Below are positions 1 to 8,509 of a stretch of DNA of 64,000 bases, piece after piece. The DNA comes from Paenibacillus graminis (GTDB taxonomy: Bacteria > Bacillota > Bacilli > Paenibacillales > Paenibacillaceae). The notes under the pieces were generated by a model. That model was not told where the DNA came from, made no database searches, and worked only from the letters and a program-made list of their open reading frames with translations. Position 1 is the first letter of the stretch. Each line of letters opens with the position of its first letter. The translations under genes and the position numbers were made by a program. The DNA lies in assembly GCF_000758705.1 (NCBI RefSeq), contig NZ_CP009287.1, positions 4,216,001 through 4,280,000 of the forward strand, written 5' to 3'.

Positions 1-881
1 GCCTTTGCAGGCAGATATGACTGATATTCTTCAATAATATCCGCAGCTCCGGTTACAAGCTTTGCTCCTTGTTTTATCAGGTCGAGCGCTCCCCGGCTTT
101 TGGGCGAAGTAATCGGTCCCGGTATGGCGAACACATCCCTTCCTGCCTCTAATGCGGCATCGGCGGTGATGAGAGACCCGCTACGGGTATCCGCCTCAAC
201 AACAAGCGTGCCCAAGGTGAGGCCAGCAATGATCCGGTTGCGCCGGGGGAACAGCCCCGGATGGCTTGTAGTGCCCAGAGGGTACTCGCTAATGACCAGC
301 CCTTGACGTGAAATCTGCTGCTCCAGCTCCCTGTTCTCAGGCGGGTATACCCTGTCGAGACCTGTCGCAACGACGGCAATGGTGCTGCCGGCATTTCCGA
401 GAGCAGCTTCATGGCAGACACTGTCAATTCCCCTGGCCAGCCCGCTCACTACCGTGAGACCCGCCGTACTCAGCTCCAAGGCCAGCATTCCCCCTACCTT
501 GCGTCCATAAGCTGTCGGCACCCGGGTGCCAACCATAGCGATGGCTGGGCGGCTCGCCCGCTCCAGACGGCCCCTGTAATACAATACCCACGGGGGCTCT
601 GGTGATTCTTTTAATAATTCAGGATAATCTTCATCGAGCAAAGTTACCGCCGCTACACCGCTTTCCTTCATTAAATTGCTGCGTGCATAAATCCACGCCT
701 GGTTAAAATCAGAAGCGAGCCAATGAGCAGTTTTCGCATTTATTCCCAATCTTCCCCAATCCTCAGCACTACAGAAAAATGCATTTTCCGTCAAAAGTCC
801 CTCCCGGCATATTCTGTCGATAGTTTTCCAGCCAATGCCCTCTACTTCATTGAATCCGATCAACAGTTCCCGTGTTTCCAT
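1..881 (-). CDS. dprA: DNA-processing protein DprA (3' end outside window)
   Basis: This is the single-strand DNA-binding RecA loader of natural transformation, also called Smf. The ATG at 881-879 follows a GGGAGAGAG ribosome binding site. The translation shows the N-terminal helical domain, then the Rossmann core: the VGTR segment near residue 116, SGLARGID with the following CHEAAL near residue 150, and the RNRIIAGL motif with VVEAD further on. About 293 codons are visible and the C-terminal part is cut by the window edge. It lies downstream of sucCD on the same strand, as in Bacillus, but a terminator separates them, so it probably has its own promoter. Family identity is very secure from these motifs. 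Confidence 0.95.
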   Translation of the reverse strand, partial: METRELLIGFNEVEGIGWKTIDRICREGLLTENAFFCSAEDWGRLGINAKTAHWLASDFNQAWIYARSNLMKESGVAAVTLLDEDYPELLKESPEPPWVLYYRGRLERASRPAIAMVGTRVPTAYGRKVGGMLALELSTAGLTVVSGLARGIDSVCHEAALGNAGSTIAVVATGLDRVYPPENRELEQQISRQGLVISEYPLGTTSHPGLFPRRNRIIAGLTLGTLVVEADTRSGSLITADAALEAGRDVFAIPGPITSPKSRGALDLIKQGAKLVTGAADIIEEYQSYLPAK

Positions 882-918
882 ATGTACTCTCTCTCCCTTC
901 TAAAAATGGCTGAACGCC

Positions 919-962
919 AAAAAAGCAACCTATTATTCCCATAAAGAGAACAAAAGGTTGCT
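919..962 (-). terminator. Rho-independent terminator after sucD
   Basis: Read on the minus strand, AGCAACCT and AGGTTGCT form an 8-bp stem with a 23-base AT-rich loop, followed by TTTTTT. It lies 52 bases after the sucD stop and before dprA. Confidence 0.85.
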
Positions 963-1013
963 TACCTTATAAGCTGATTATACCTAATCTGGACGCAATT
1001 GTATTGTGAATGT

Positions 1014-1943
1014 TCAGTGAGTCGTAAAAGCGTTCAGAATACCGCGTTCTTCGAGCACCTTGACAAGGGTTGAGCCCATTTCGGCAGGAGTAGGCGCCAC
1101 TTTGATTCCGCAGGATTCCAGCACCGCGATCTTCTCACTCGCTGTCCCTTTTCCTCCGGATATGATGGCCCCGGCATGACCCATCCGCTTGCCCGGAGGT
1201 GCGGTTACTCCGCCGATAAAGCCCACAACCGGCTTTGTCATATTTTCCTTGATCCATTCAGCCGCTTCTTCTTCCGCAGTACCGCCAATTTCCCCGATCA
1301 TAATCACGGCTTTGGTTCCCGGATCTTCATTAAACAGCTTCAGGATATCGATAAACTCCGAGCCTTTTACCGGGTCACCGCCGATACCGACTGCTGAAGA
1401 CTGCCCGATTCCTCGCTCAGTGAGCTGATGAACCGCCTCATAGGTCAGCGTTCCGCTGCGGGATACGACGCCCACATAACCAGGCATATGAATGTATCCC
1501 GGCATGATGCCTATTTTGCACTCGCCAGGGGTAATGACACCAGGACAGTTAGGACCGATCAGTACGGTAGAACGCCCTTCCATAAAGCGGGAAACCTTCA
1601 CCATATCCAATACAGGGATTCCTTCAGTGATACATATAACCAGTTCAAGACCGGCATCCACTGCCTCCATGATGGAGTCTGCGGCAAAAGCCGGCGGGAC
1701 ATAAATTACGCTTGCTGTCGCGCCCGTAGCCGCTTTGGCCGCAACCACAGTATCAAATACAGGCAGACTGACCTCACTGCCATTCTCCAAAGTGATGTTT
1801 ACAGCAGTTCCGCCTTTGCCGGGGGTAACCCCGCCTACCATCTGCGTACCGTAATCCAAGGCTCCTTTGGTATGGAACAAGCCGGTAGAGCCCGTGATTC
1901 CTTGCGTGATTACCTTCGTATTTTTATCTACAAGAATGCTCAT
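1014..1943 (-). CDS. sucD: Succinyl-CoA synthetase (ADP-forming) alpha subunit
   Basis: It forms the alpha subunit of the TCA-cycle enzyme that interconverts succinyl-CoA and succinate with substrate-level phosphorylation. At 309 residues it is slightly longer than the usual 290-300. The N-terminal CoA-binding Rossmann domain begins [15 protein letters not shown]. The phosphohistidine motif [12 protein letters not shown] puts the catalytic His at residue 256. The gene follows sucC by 31 bases on the same strand and ends at a terminator, so sucCD is a two-gene operon. Confidence 0.97.
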   Translation of the reverse strand: MSILVDKNTKVITQGITGSTGLFHTKGALDYGTQMVGGVTPGKGGTAVNITLENGSEVSLPVFDTVVAAKAATGATASVIYVPPAFAADSIMEAVDAGLELVICITEGIPVLDMVKVSRFMEGRSTVLIGPNCPGVITPGECKIGIMPGYIHMPGYVGVVSRSGTLTYEAVHQLTERGIGQSSAVGIGGDPVKGSEFIDILKLFNEDPGTKAVIMIGEIGGTAEEEAAEWIKENMTKPVVGFIGGVTAPPGKRMGHAGAIISGGKGTASEKIAVLESCGIKVAPTPAEMGSTLVKVLEERGILNAFTTH

Positions 1944-1974
1944 GCTATAGTCACATCCCTACTTAATTTGGTAG

Positions 1975-3132
1975 TTACACAAGAGCTACAATCTTACGGG
2001 CCCCGTCCGCCATTGAGTCTGCTGCCACAATATTCAGCCCCGAACCGGCAAGAATCTCTTTGCCCAGCGCAACATTGGTGCCTTCAAGGCGCACAACAAG
2101 CGGTTTGGTCAGGCCGAGCTGTCTGGCAGCCTCCACTACGCCGCTCGCAATGACATCACAGCGCATGATCCCGCCGAAAATATTGACGAATATTCCATTC
2201 ACCTTGTCATCGGACAAAATAATTTTGAAAGCCTCGGTAACCTTCTCAGTAGTGGCACCGCCCCCTACATCCAGGAAGTTGGCCGGCTCGCCTCCATAAT
2301 ATTTGATAATATCCATTGTAGCCATGGCCAGACCGGCACCGTTCACCATGCAGCCGATATTCCCGTCAAGTGCGATGTAGCTGAGATCGAATTTGGATGC
2401 TTCAATCTCCTTTGCATCCTCTTCATCAAGGTCGCGCAGCTCAAGAATATCCTTGTGCCGGAACAATGCATTGGAGTCAAAGTTCAGCTTGGCATCCAGT
2501 GCCATGACATTTCCATCCCCGGTCACAACCAGAGGGTTAATTTCGGCAATGGAGCAATCCTTATCCACAAAAGCTAAATAGAGCGCTTGCATGAACTTAA
2601 CCGCTTTATTGACCAGCTCCGTGGGAATCGCAATGCTGTACGCCAGTTTACGGGCTTGAAAAGTCTGCAGCCCTACTGCAGGATCAATAATTTCCTTAAA
2701 AATCTTCTCCGGATGCGTTGCCGCAACCTCTTCAATCTCTGTTCCGCCTTCCTCCGAAGCCATCATCACCACACGCCCGGAGCCACGGTCGACTACAAGT
2801 CCGATGTAGTATTCCTTAACAATCTGGCAGCCTTCTTCAATGAGAAGCCGTTTGACTACCTTCCCTTCCGGACCGGTCTGATGGGTAATCAGCGTCTTTC
2901 CGAGAATCTCTTCAGCATACGCCCGTACCTCTTCGCTTGATTTGGCGACCTTCACGCCTCCGGCCTTACCGCGCCCGCCAGCATGAATCTGCGCTTTTAC
3001 CACTACCACCGGGGTCCCCAGCGATGCTGCGGCTTCCACCGCTTCCTCCACTGTATAAGCTACTTTTCCGTTCGGTACGGCGACGCCGTACTTCTTAAGT
3101 ACTTCTTTTCCCTGATACTCGTGGATATTCAT
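1975..3132 (-). CDS. sucC: Succinyl-CoA synthetase (ADP-forming) beta subunit
   Basis: This is the nucleotide-binding subunit paired with SucD. The N terminus [17 protein letters not shown] opens an ATP-grasp fold, with the glycine-rich [15 protein letters not shown] segment near residue 47. The C-terminal ligase domain carries [11 protein letters not shown] and the GGGATTEKV and [10 protein letters not shown] motifs. At 385 residues it is full length. An AGGAGG-type site (complement of gcctcc) precedes the ATG. It is the first gene of sucCD. A possible promoter and catabolite-response-like element lie about 240-265 bases upstream. Confidence 0.97.
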   Translation of the reverse strand: MNIHEYQGKEVLKKYGVAVPNGKVAYTVEEAVEAAASLGTPVVVVKAQIHAGGRGKAGGVKVAKSSEEVRAYAEEILGKTLITHQTGPEGKVVKRLLIEEGCQIVKEYYIGLVVDRGSGRVVMMASEEGGTEIEEVAATHPEKIFKEIIDPAVGLQTFQARKLAYSIAIPTELVNKAVKFMQALYLAFVDKDCSIAEINPLVVTGDGNVMALDAKLNFDSNALFRHKDILELRDLDEEDAKEIEASKFDLSYIALDGNIGCMVNGAGLAMATMDIIKYYGGEPANFLDVGGGATTEKVTEAFKIILSDDKVNGIFVNIFGGIMRCDVIASGVVEAARQLGLTKPLVVRLEGTNVALGKEILAGSGLNIVAADSMADGARKIVALV

Positions 3133-3370
3133 ACCGGAAGCCTCCTAAAGTATTGCGGTGGCTATGCAGGCAGCCTGCTGCCATTCCGCTTTCCGTTTTG
3201 ATTGTCCAAAGCCGGGTCCAGACCGGTGAAAACTTACAATATCCCGGTACATACAGAATACCCATGCCGCATCATCCTGACAACGGCACAGGTTTCTGTC
3301 CATGGCTTCCGGGGACGAATAACCAGTGTGATCCGATTTTCACCCAGAGCCATAATATGAAACCCAGAAT

Positions 3371-3399
3371 ATTGTAACATGTTTTAAAAACGCTTTCCT
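3371..3399 (-). promoter_or_regulatory. Candidate sucC promoter with cre-like element
   Basis: On the minus strand an extended -10 (TGT followed by TACAAT, 3371-3376) lies just below AGGAAAGCGTTTTTAA (3384-3399). That second element matches the CcpA cre consensus except at about two positions. Catabolite control of TCA genes is known in Bacillus; here it is inferred from the motif only. The -35 is weak. Confidence 0.4.
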
Positions 3400-3483
3400 T
3401 AAAAACTTTCACGATTTATACATACATTTTCGCTCGATTTCATGCCGAAATGCGAACGATTGCATTGACTTTAGTCAAACAAG

Positions 3484-3948
3484 CTATTTTACAGCGTGGG
3501 TATTGGCTTCATGAACACGGGCAAGCAGGTCCTTAAATTGGCCCAGCAGACCCGCAAATTCATCTGCCGTCAGCATGGTTCCTTCCGCCATTTTGCCTGG
3601 GATGCACGCCGCTTCACTGCGGAGAGCCCTTCCCTGTTCGGTTAGTGAGATCAATACCTTACGCTCATCCTGAAGCGACCGTTCACGAAGAATCAGACCG
3701 GCAGCCTGCAGCCTCTTCAGCAGCGGTGTTAATGTACCCGAGTCTAAAAAAAGCGCTTCGCCCAGCTCTTTTACCGTACATTGGTTTCTTTCCCAAAGCA
3801 CAAGCATCACTAGGTATTGGGAATACGTGAGGCCAATCTTGTCCAGATGCGGCTGGTACAGCTTCGTAAATTCACGGGAACAGGCATAAATCGTAAAACA
3901 CAATTGATTTTCAAGCAGCAGTTCAGGGGTTGTATTTGTCTCTTGCAT
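3484..3948 (-). CDS. ohrR: Organic peroxide sensor, MarR family repressor
   Basis: This is a 154-residue winged-helix MarR protein of the OhrR type. Cys17 in the segment ENQLCF lies where the reactive cysteine of one-Cys OhrR proteins sits. A wing and recognition-helix region ([19 protein letters not shown], about residues 60-78) follows. OhrR proteins release DNA when this Cys is oxidised by organic hydroperoxides. It is divergent from ohr with a palindromic operator between them, which supports the assignment. The ATG at 3948 follows AGGTG. C-terminal cysteines for a two-Cys mechanism are limited to Cys117 or so in EAACIPG, so the oxidation chemistry is uncertain. Confidence 0.9.
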   Translation of the reverse strand: MQETNTTPELLLENQLCFTIYACSREFTKLYQPHLDKIGLTYSQYLVMLVLWERNQCTVKELGEALFLDSGTLTPLLKRLQAAGLILRERSLQDERKVLISLTEQGRALRSEAACIPGKMAEGTMLTADEFAGLLGQFKDLLARVHEANTHAVK

Positions 3949-4023
3949 ATCATATTCACCTGCCTTTATGACATTATTTTATCACAATTCCTGTTTAATA
4001 TCATGTTAATAGCGGAAAATATA

Positions 4024-4051
4024 TTGACAATTATTTTAATTGTGTTAAATT
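4024..4051 (+). promoter_or_regulatory. ohr promoter with OhrR operator
   Basis: TTGACA (4024-4029) and a TG-extended TAAATT (4046-4051) form a promoter with a 16-base spacer toward ohr. It overlaps a perfect inverted repeat, ACAATTA-TTT-TAATTGT (4027-4043), which resembles the known OhrR operator (ACAATT/AATTGT type). A second imperfect copy (TTAAATTAAATTGTG) follows at 4045-4059. Binding would block both promoters. Confidence 0.8.
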
Positions 4052-4095
4052 AAATTGTGTAAAATACATTAACGAATGAACGGGAGCGATTAATT

Positions 4096-4524
4096 ATGAT
4101 GACTATTCAACAGAAAATGTACGAAACCACAGTAAAAGCAGTAGGCGGCAGAAGCGGCTATATCGAATCCGAGAGCCCTAAACTGAATCTTACCATCAGT
4201 ACTCCACGGGAAATGGGCGGTGCTGGCGGAGAAGGCACTAACCCTGAACAGCTGTTTGCAGCCGGTTATTCCGCTTGCTTCGACAGCGCGCTGAACATGG
4301 TTGCCCGTATGGGTAAAGTAAAAATTGAAGGCAGTGAAGTAACGGCTACTGTAAGCTTCGGTAAAGTTGAGGATGGCGGATTCGGCATCGCCGTGAAGCT
4401 TGATGTCCTGGTCAAAGGCGTTGATAAGGAAACCGCGGCCCAGTTGGTGGAAGCTGCTCACGGGGCATGTCCTTACTCCCGCGCAACCCGCGGAAATATC
4501 GTGGTCGAGTTGAATGTGCTGTAA
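4096..4524 (+). CDS. ohr: Organic hydroperoxide resistance protein, Ohr/OsmC family
   Basis: It is a thiol-dependent peroxidase that reduces organic hydroperoxides to alcohols in the cytoplasm. The two catalytic cysteines are visible: Cys61 in AAGYSACFDSAL and Cys125 in HGACPYSRATRGN. The length of 142 residues is typical. A GGGAG site precedes the ATG. It is divergently transcribed from ohrR and its promoter overlaps the OhrR operator, so it should be induced by organic peroxides. Confidence 0.96.
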   Translation: MMTIQQKMYETTVKAVGGRSGYIESESPKLNLTISTPREMGGAGGEGTNPEQLFAAGYSACFDSALNMVARMGKVKIEGSEVTATVSFGKVEDGGFGIAVKLDVLVKGVDKETAAQLVEAAHGACPYSRATRGNIVVELNVL

Positions 4525-4556
4525 GAAAGCCTGCTGCACATCTCGTTAATATAGCG

Positions 4557-4590
4557 CAAGCCATCCAGTTTTGAAGGGTGGCTTGTTTGG
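4557..4590 (+). terminator. Terminator after ohr
   Basis: CAAGCCATCC pairs with GGGTGGCTTG around a 9-base loop and is followed by TTT. It lies 33 bases after the ohr stop codon. Confidence 0.7.
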
Positions 4591-4773
4591 CTATATAAAT
4601 ATGTGTTATGGAATATAAAAAAATGAAGAAGGAGACTGAATTCCATGGAATAGGTAATTTTGAGCCGAAACCCAGAAATCTATCCTCTAAATTCATCCTC
4701 ACCTTATAGCATCTTAAAGGGAGCAGCTCTCAATGCGGACATGCGAGCTGAAATCCTGTTTACACAGAGTTGG

Positions 4774-6543
4774 TCACTCATCCATTACGACCTGCCGGTC
4801 CAGATTACGGTATTGGACAGCCTCGGCAAGATGCGCAGAGCTAATATCCGCAGCACCTTCAAGATCGGCAATCGTACGGGCCAGCTTAATGATCCGGTCA
4901 TGAGCACGCATGCTTAAACCCAGATTGTCCAGAATATCATTGAGCAGCTCTCTGCCGTCCTTCTGCAGCCTTGCATAATGGCGCAAAGCCGCCCCTGAAA
5001 GCTCACTGTTCCAGGAGATTGGAAGATTTCTGTAACGCTCCGCCTGAATAGCTTGCACTTTAAGCACTTCAGAACGCATCTCTGCCGAAGACAATGAAGG
5101 TCCCCGCCCCTCCCAGTCCGTTGGACGGGGAACATCTACCTGCATATCCATCCGGTCCAGCAGCGGACCGGAAATTTTGCCGCGGTATTGTGCGATCTTC
5201 GCCGGACTGCAGGTGCATCTCAGATGTGTTCCTCCGCTTCCCAAATACCCGCAGCTGCATGGATTCATCGAACAAGCAAGTAAAAGCTGCGCGGGAAATG
5301 TAAACGACGCCCGGGCGCGGCTGATCGTGACTACCCCATCCTCCAGAGGCTGGCGCAGCACTTCAAGCACATTGCGGGAGAACTCAGGCAGCTCATCCAA
5401 AAAGAGGACACCGCGGTGCGCCAGGCTAACTTCCCCCGGTTTCGGGACCCCGCCGCCCCCAATCAAACCTGCCGCCGAGATCGTATGGTGCGGGGACCGG
5501 AACGGGCGGCTGCGCATGAGTCCGCTGTGGGCATCCTTCAGCTTGCCTGCGGCACTGAAGATTTTGGTCACCTCCAGCGACTCCCTCTCGCTAAGTTCCG
5601 GAAGTATGCCTGGCAAGCGTTTGATCAGCATTGTTTTGCCCGTTCCGGGCGGACCGATCAGGATAATATTATGCATCCCGGCAGCTGCTATAATCAGTGC
5701 CCGCTTCACATGATTTTGTCCAAGCACATCCCTGTAGTCTTCCATCATTATGTTCACCCCGGTGCTGCCTGGATCTGTCCGCTTATATTCAACGGTATAC
5801 TTCAAATGCTCTAAGGTTAGCACATTAACCAAAGACTGCTCCGGCACAGCTGGGCCTGAACTAACCGTAACAGGAAAAGGGAGTTCGCTTAACAGCACAG
5901 GAGGAGATGGCATCGCCGAAGACTCCGATTCTGCTGGTGATAGTATTTCCGGTAAGCCGTCAAAACCTGCAGCGGATGCATCCTTAGACTCCGGCTTATG
6001 CTGTTTTGTTTTGCGGGGCACACCCAAGGGTTCACCCTCTGCCTGCGGCTGCGGCAGCTGCCGCAAATGTTCTGCAGCATATATGGTCATTCCGCTGATC
6101 AGCGCCGCTTCAGCGGCATTGCCTGCAGGTACAAGCACAGCCGTAAGGCCAGCGCGCCTGGCGGCTTCGACCATGGGCAGCACTCCGGTAACCGGCCGCA
6201 GACTGCCATCCAGCGCCAGCTCGCCGATGAGCAGCAAATTTTCCGCTTCGGGCATAACCAGCTGGCCGCTTGTGGTCAGGATGCCGAGCGCAATGGCCAG
6301 ATCAAAGGCGGACCCCTCTTTGCGGAGGTCAGCCGGAGCCAGATTGATTGTGACGCGCTGCTGAGGGTAACGGTAGCCGCAATTTTTGACGGCGGCGCGC
6401 ACTCTTTCTACGGCTTCTCTAATGGCTGAATCCGGCAATCCGATAATACTCGTCTGCGGCAGACCATTCGCCAGGTCAATTTCCACACCAATCATCACTC
6501 CTTCAATGCCGTACAGGCATGCGCTGTGCATTTTTCCATACAT
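4774..6543 (-). CDS. comM: ComM/YifB-family AAA+ ATPase (Mg-chelatase-like)
   Basis: It belongs to the YifB/ComM family. In Vibrio and Haemophilus, ComM is a helicase that drives branch migration during transformation. An N-terminal Lon-protease-like domain (GLPQTSIIGLPDSAIREAVER) is followed by a AAA+ core with Walker A GPPGTGKT, Walker B VLFLDELPEF and a C-terminal Mg-chelatase domain. A low-complexity insertion of about 90 residues joins the two domains (roughly residues 165-255), so the protein is 589 residues instead of about 510. I chose the ATG at 6543 because a GTG 12 bases upstream lies inside the GAGGTG ribosome binding site. Nearby dprA fits a competence role. Confidence 0.9.
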   Translation of the reverse strand: MYGKMHSACLYGIEGVMIGVEIDLANGLPQTSIIGLPDSAIREAVERVRAAVKNCGYRYPQQRVTINLAPADLRKEGSAFDLAIALGILTTSGQLVMPEAENLLLIGELALDGSLRPVTGVLPMVEAARRAGLTAVLVPAGNAAEAALISGMTIYAAEHLRQLPQPQAEGEPLGVPRKTKQHKPESKDASAAGFDGLPEILSPAESESSAMPSPPVLLSELPFPVTVSSGPAVPEQSLVNVLTLEHLKYTVEYKRTDPGSTGVNIMMEDYRDVLGQNHVKRALIIAAAGMHNIILIGPPGTGKTMLIKRLPGILPELSERESLEVTKIFSAAGKLKDAHSGLMRSRPFRSPHHTISAAGLIGGGGVPKPGEVSLAHRGVLFLDELPEFSRNVLEVLRQPLEDGVVTISRARASFTFPAQLLLACSMNPCSCGYLGSGGTHLRCTCSPAKIAQYRGKISGPLLDRMDMQVDVPRPTDWEGRGPSLSSAEMRSEVLKVQAIQAERYRNLPISWNSELSGAALRHYARLQKDGRELLNDILDNLGLSMRAHDRIIKLARTIADLEGAADISSAHLAEAVQYRNLDRQVVMDE

Positions 6544-6746
6544 AACAAAAAACACCTCTTCCCCTGAAATACGCCCACATGCAGGCGGACTAGATTCAAG
6601 AAAAAGGGTGCTTCCTCTATTTTCCGGCGATTCTATTATCCTCAGTATACTTAGCTTTCCATGCTATAATCAATAGCCTGGGTTCAAGCGAAGGGGAATT
6701 TCAAACATTTACATAAATATGCAAGCTATTTGAGATGAAAAATCCA

Positions 6747-7256
6747 TCACCCTTCCTCTTTCACTACAACTCTATCTGTGATTTGGGAAAAAGACAAAGG
6801 TGTATAGTCCCAGTGTTCTACGCAAATGTTAAAATGATTGTTTCCCTCATATCTCTGGCCATGGATATGCCCATGCACATTCACGTAAGGCATATGCTTG
6901 TTCATGTACATCGGTTCATGCGAGAGAAAGAAGAAATCCTTATACACTAGAGGGTATTCACTCACCTCATTAAACCCGGCGTTCAGCCACCAGTTCCGGC
7001 CACGGCTGCGGTCGTGATTGCCAAGAATCAGAATTTTATAACCATTCAGGTCAGAGACGATATCCCGCGTGCGTTCCAGGTTCAAGAAAGAGAAATCCCC
7101 TAAATGAAATACCGTGTCTTCTGCACCGACAACAGCATTCCACTTCCCGATCATTACCTGATCCATTTCTTCGACACTGCCGAAGGGCCGGGACTCAAAA
7201 TCAATAATCAGTTTGTGCCCAAAATGCTGGTCTGAAGTAAAAAATACATCCGGCAA
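6747..7256 (-). CDS. Calcineurin-like metallophosphoesterase
   Basis: This is a 169-residue cytosolic phosphoesterase. All the metal-binding motifs are visible: SDQHFGH at the N terminus (D-x-H), LGDFSFL, GNHDRSRG, and the C-terminal HGHIHG. The start appears to be TTG, four bases after GGGGAG. The compact length matches the single-domain bacterial family with GNHDR and HGHxH signatures. The substrate is unknown. It sits upstream of comM and downstream of a zinc-ribbon protein on the same strand, with no tight coupling. Confidence 0.85.
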   Translation of the reverse strand: MPDVFFTSDQHFGHKLIIDFESRPFGSVEEMDQVMIGKWNAVVGAEDTVFHLGDFSFLNLERTRDIVSDLNGYKILILGNHDRSRGRNWWLNAGFNEVSEYPLVYKDFFFLSHEPMYMNKHMPYVNVHGHIHGQRYEGNNHFNICVEHWDYTPLSFSQITDRVVVKEEG

Positions 7257-7272
7257 TCTGCTCCCCTACCTT

Positions 7273-7689
7273 TCAATCGCTCCAGTTCCGTTTGGCAGAG
7301 CGCTGGCTGTTCGTATCCAGCTTAATCAGCTCGGCTAATGGAGGTACTTCCTCATGTTCAATCAGCCACTGGCGCATCTCCTTGATCGCTTCCACTTGTC
7401 CATTGCCTTTGTCGCGCCAGGTCAACAGCTCTATTACCCGAATCACAAGCGACAGCAGGCTGCTATTGCTGCTCTGGGTCTTTTCGGCACGGATTTTTTG
7501 AAATAATGCTTCATTTTCCCAATCAATCAATATCTCCTCCGCTATGGCGGGCCGCATAACGGTAAAAGTCTTATTACATTTGCTGCAGCATACAACGGAT
7601 ACAGGCTCTCCGTCCAGCTCTACTGCGATTTTGTTGTCACAATATTGGCAAGTAAAACTTACCTGTATATTAAATGGTTGATTTTTCAC
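7273..7689 (-). CDS. Zinc-ribbon protein of unknown function
   Basis: This is a 138-residue protein with two CxxC knuckles near the N terminus (FTCQYCDNK and SVVCCSKCNKTF), which suggests a zinc ribbon. The remainder is mostly helical and ends in a basic tail. I chose the GTG at 7689 because GGAGG lies nine bases upstream; an ATG six codons earlier has no ribosome binding site. It ends 16 bases before the metallophosphoesterase and is probably co-transcribed with it. I do not recognise a named family. Confidence 0.65.
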   Translation of the reverse strand: MKNQPFNIQVSFTCQYCDNKIAVELDGEPVSVVCCSKCNKTFTVMRPAIAEEILIDWENEALFQKIRAEKTQSSNSSLLSLVIRVIELLTWRDKGNGQVEAIKEMRQWLIEHEEVPPLAELIKLDTNSQRSAKRNWSD

Positions 7690-7823
7690 TCGGACAGCCC
7701 TCCTCATGGTGGCATTAAAAAGTTACAATAATGTTTACCCATTTCCTCGAAGAAATGACCCATAGTGCGGAGGTTAAGTCAAGACTGAATGCTTGGAAAG
7801 ACAAAACAAATGAATATTATAGC

Positions 7824-8210
7824 TTAAAAAGCCTCCCGGATGTGGTGAAGGGACGTGATTCCCAAGTCCTCGTTCAGCATCACCGTGATGACGTCAAAAG
7901 AAACCCGGCGCTCCTCCTGGCCCTTCATATGCAGATATACCCGGGCGGTGGCCCGAACCTGGCGGATTTTCCGTTCATCCACAGATTCCTCCGGTGTCCC
8001 CTGAAGCGGACTCCCGCCACGGCTGCGTACTTCAACAAAAATAAGCACCTCACCGTATTCAGCAATAATGTCCAGTTCCCCGCTGCGGCAGCGCCAATTG
8101 CTGTCAATAATGTTGTAGCCTTGGGCAGACAAATATCGGACAGCGGCTTTTTCGCCGGCTGCCCCTTTTTGCTTGCGGGAATAAAACTCTTCAGGCGGCC
8201 CCCCGCTCAC
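7824..8210 (-). CDS. YraN/UPF0102 family endonuclease-like protein
   Basis: A 128-residue member of the UPF0102 (YraN) family, which has a restriction-endonuclease-like fold related to archaeal Holliday junction resolvases. The conserved N-terminal helix GAAGEKAAVRYLSAQGY is followed by the core W-R-C-R-SGELDIIAEYGEVLIFVEV, containing the E, D and ExK-like residues. Here the K of the usual VEVKxR is replaced by R (VEVRSR), as in many members. The GTG start overlaps the stop of the upstream gene (GTGA), so it is translationally coupled. Function in vivo is not established. Confidence 0.88.
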   Translation of the reverse strand: MSGGPPEEFYSRKQKGAAGEKAAVRYLSAQGYNIIDSNWRCRSGELDIIAEYGEVLIFVEVRSRGGSPLQGTPEESVDERKIRQVRATARVYLHMKGQEERRVSFDVITVMLNEDLGITSLHHIREAF

Positions 8211-8509
8211 TTCTGCCTCCGCTCTCCGGCAGAGCGGTCGCTCTGGTACACATAACTCAGGATTTCTGCCACCAGCTGATACAGCTGCGGAGGAATCTGC
8301 TGGTCAAGATCAAGCTTGGACAACACTTCTACCAGGGCGGCATCCTCTTGAACGGCCACCCCGCTGTCTTTGGCCATCTGCAGGATCTTGTCCGCTACTG
8401 CACCTTGTCCTTTGGCTACAACGACTGGAGCTTCACTCTGGCCAGGCGAATATTTCAGGGCTACCGCTTTTTTGAGGTTTGGAGAAATTTCATCAGCAGG
8501 CTCACTCAT
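8207..8509 (-). CDS. ylqH: FlhB C-terminus-like protein (YlqH type)
   Basis: This is a 100-residue protein resembling only the cytoplasmic C-terminal domain of FlhB, the flagellar export switch. The visible signature is AVALKYSPGQSEAPVVVAKGQG, then the segment LPEDAALVEVL-like (VQEDAALVEVLSKLD), then QLYQLVAEILSYVY. The autocleavage NPTH motif of FlhB is absent, which is normal for this stand-alone family. It is the second gene of a ylqG-ylqH-yraN run with ATGA/GTGA overlaps at both ends. A role in flagellar export is inferred from homology and from the FliK-like neighbour. Confidence 0.85.
   Translation of the reverse strand: MSEPADEISPNLKKAVALKYSPGQSEAPVVVAKGQGAVADKILQMAKDSGVAVQEDAALVEVLSKLDLDQQIPPQLYQLVAEILSYVYQSDRSAGERRQK

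Noticed and set aside
1428..1704. Promoter-like AT stretches inside sucD
   Set aside because: No paired -35/-10 with proper spacing near a gene start.
1428..2153. 241-codon plus-strand frame opposite sucCD
   Set aside because: It lies across the sucD/sucC genes, which are certain, and has no coding-like composition.
4660..4917. 85-codon plus-strand frame at the 3' end of comM
   Set aside because: It runs into the certain comM coding region on the other strand and has no ribosome binding site.
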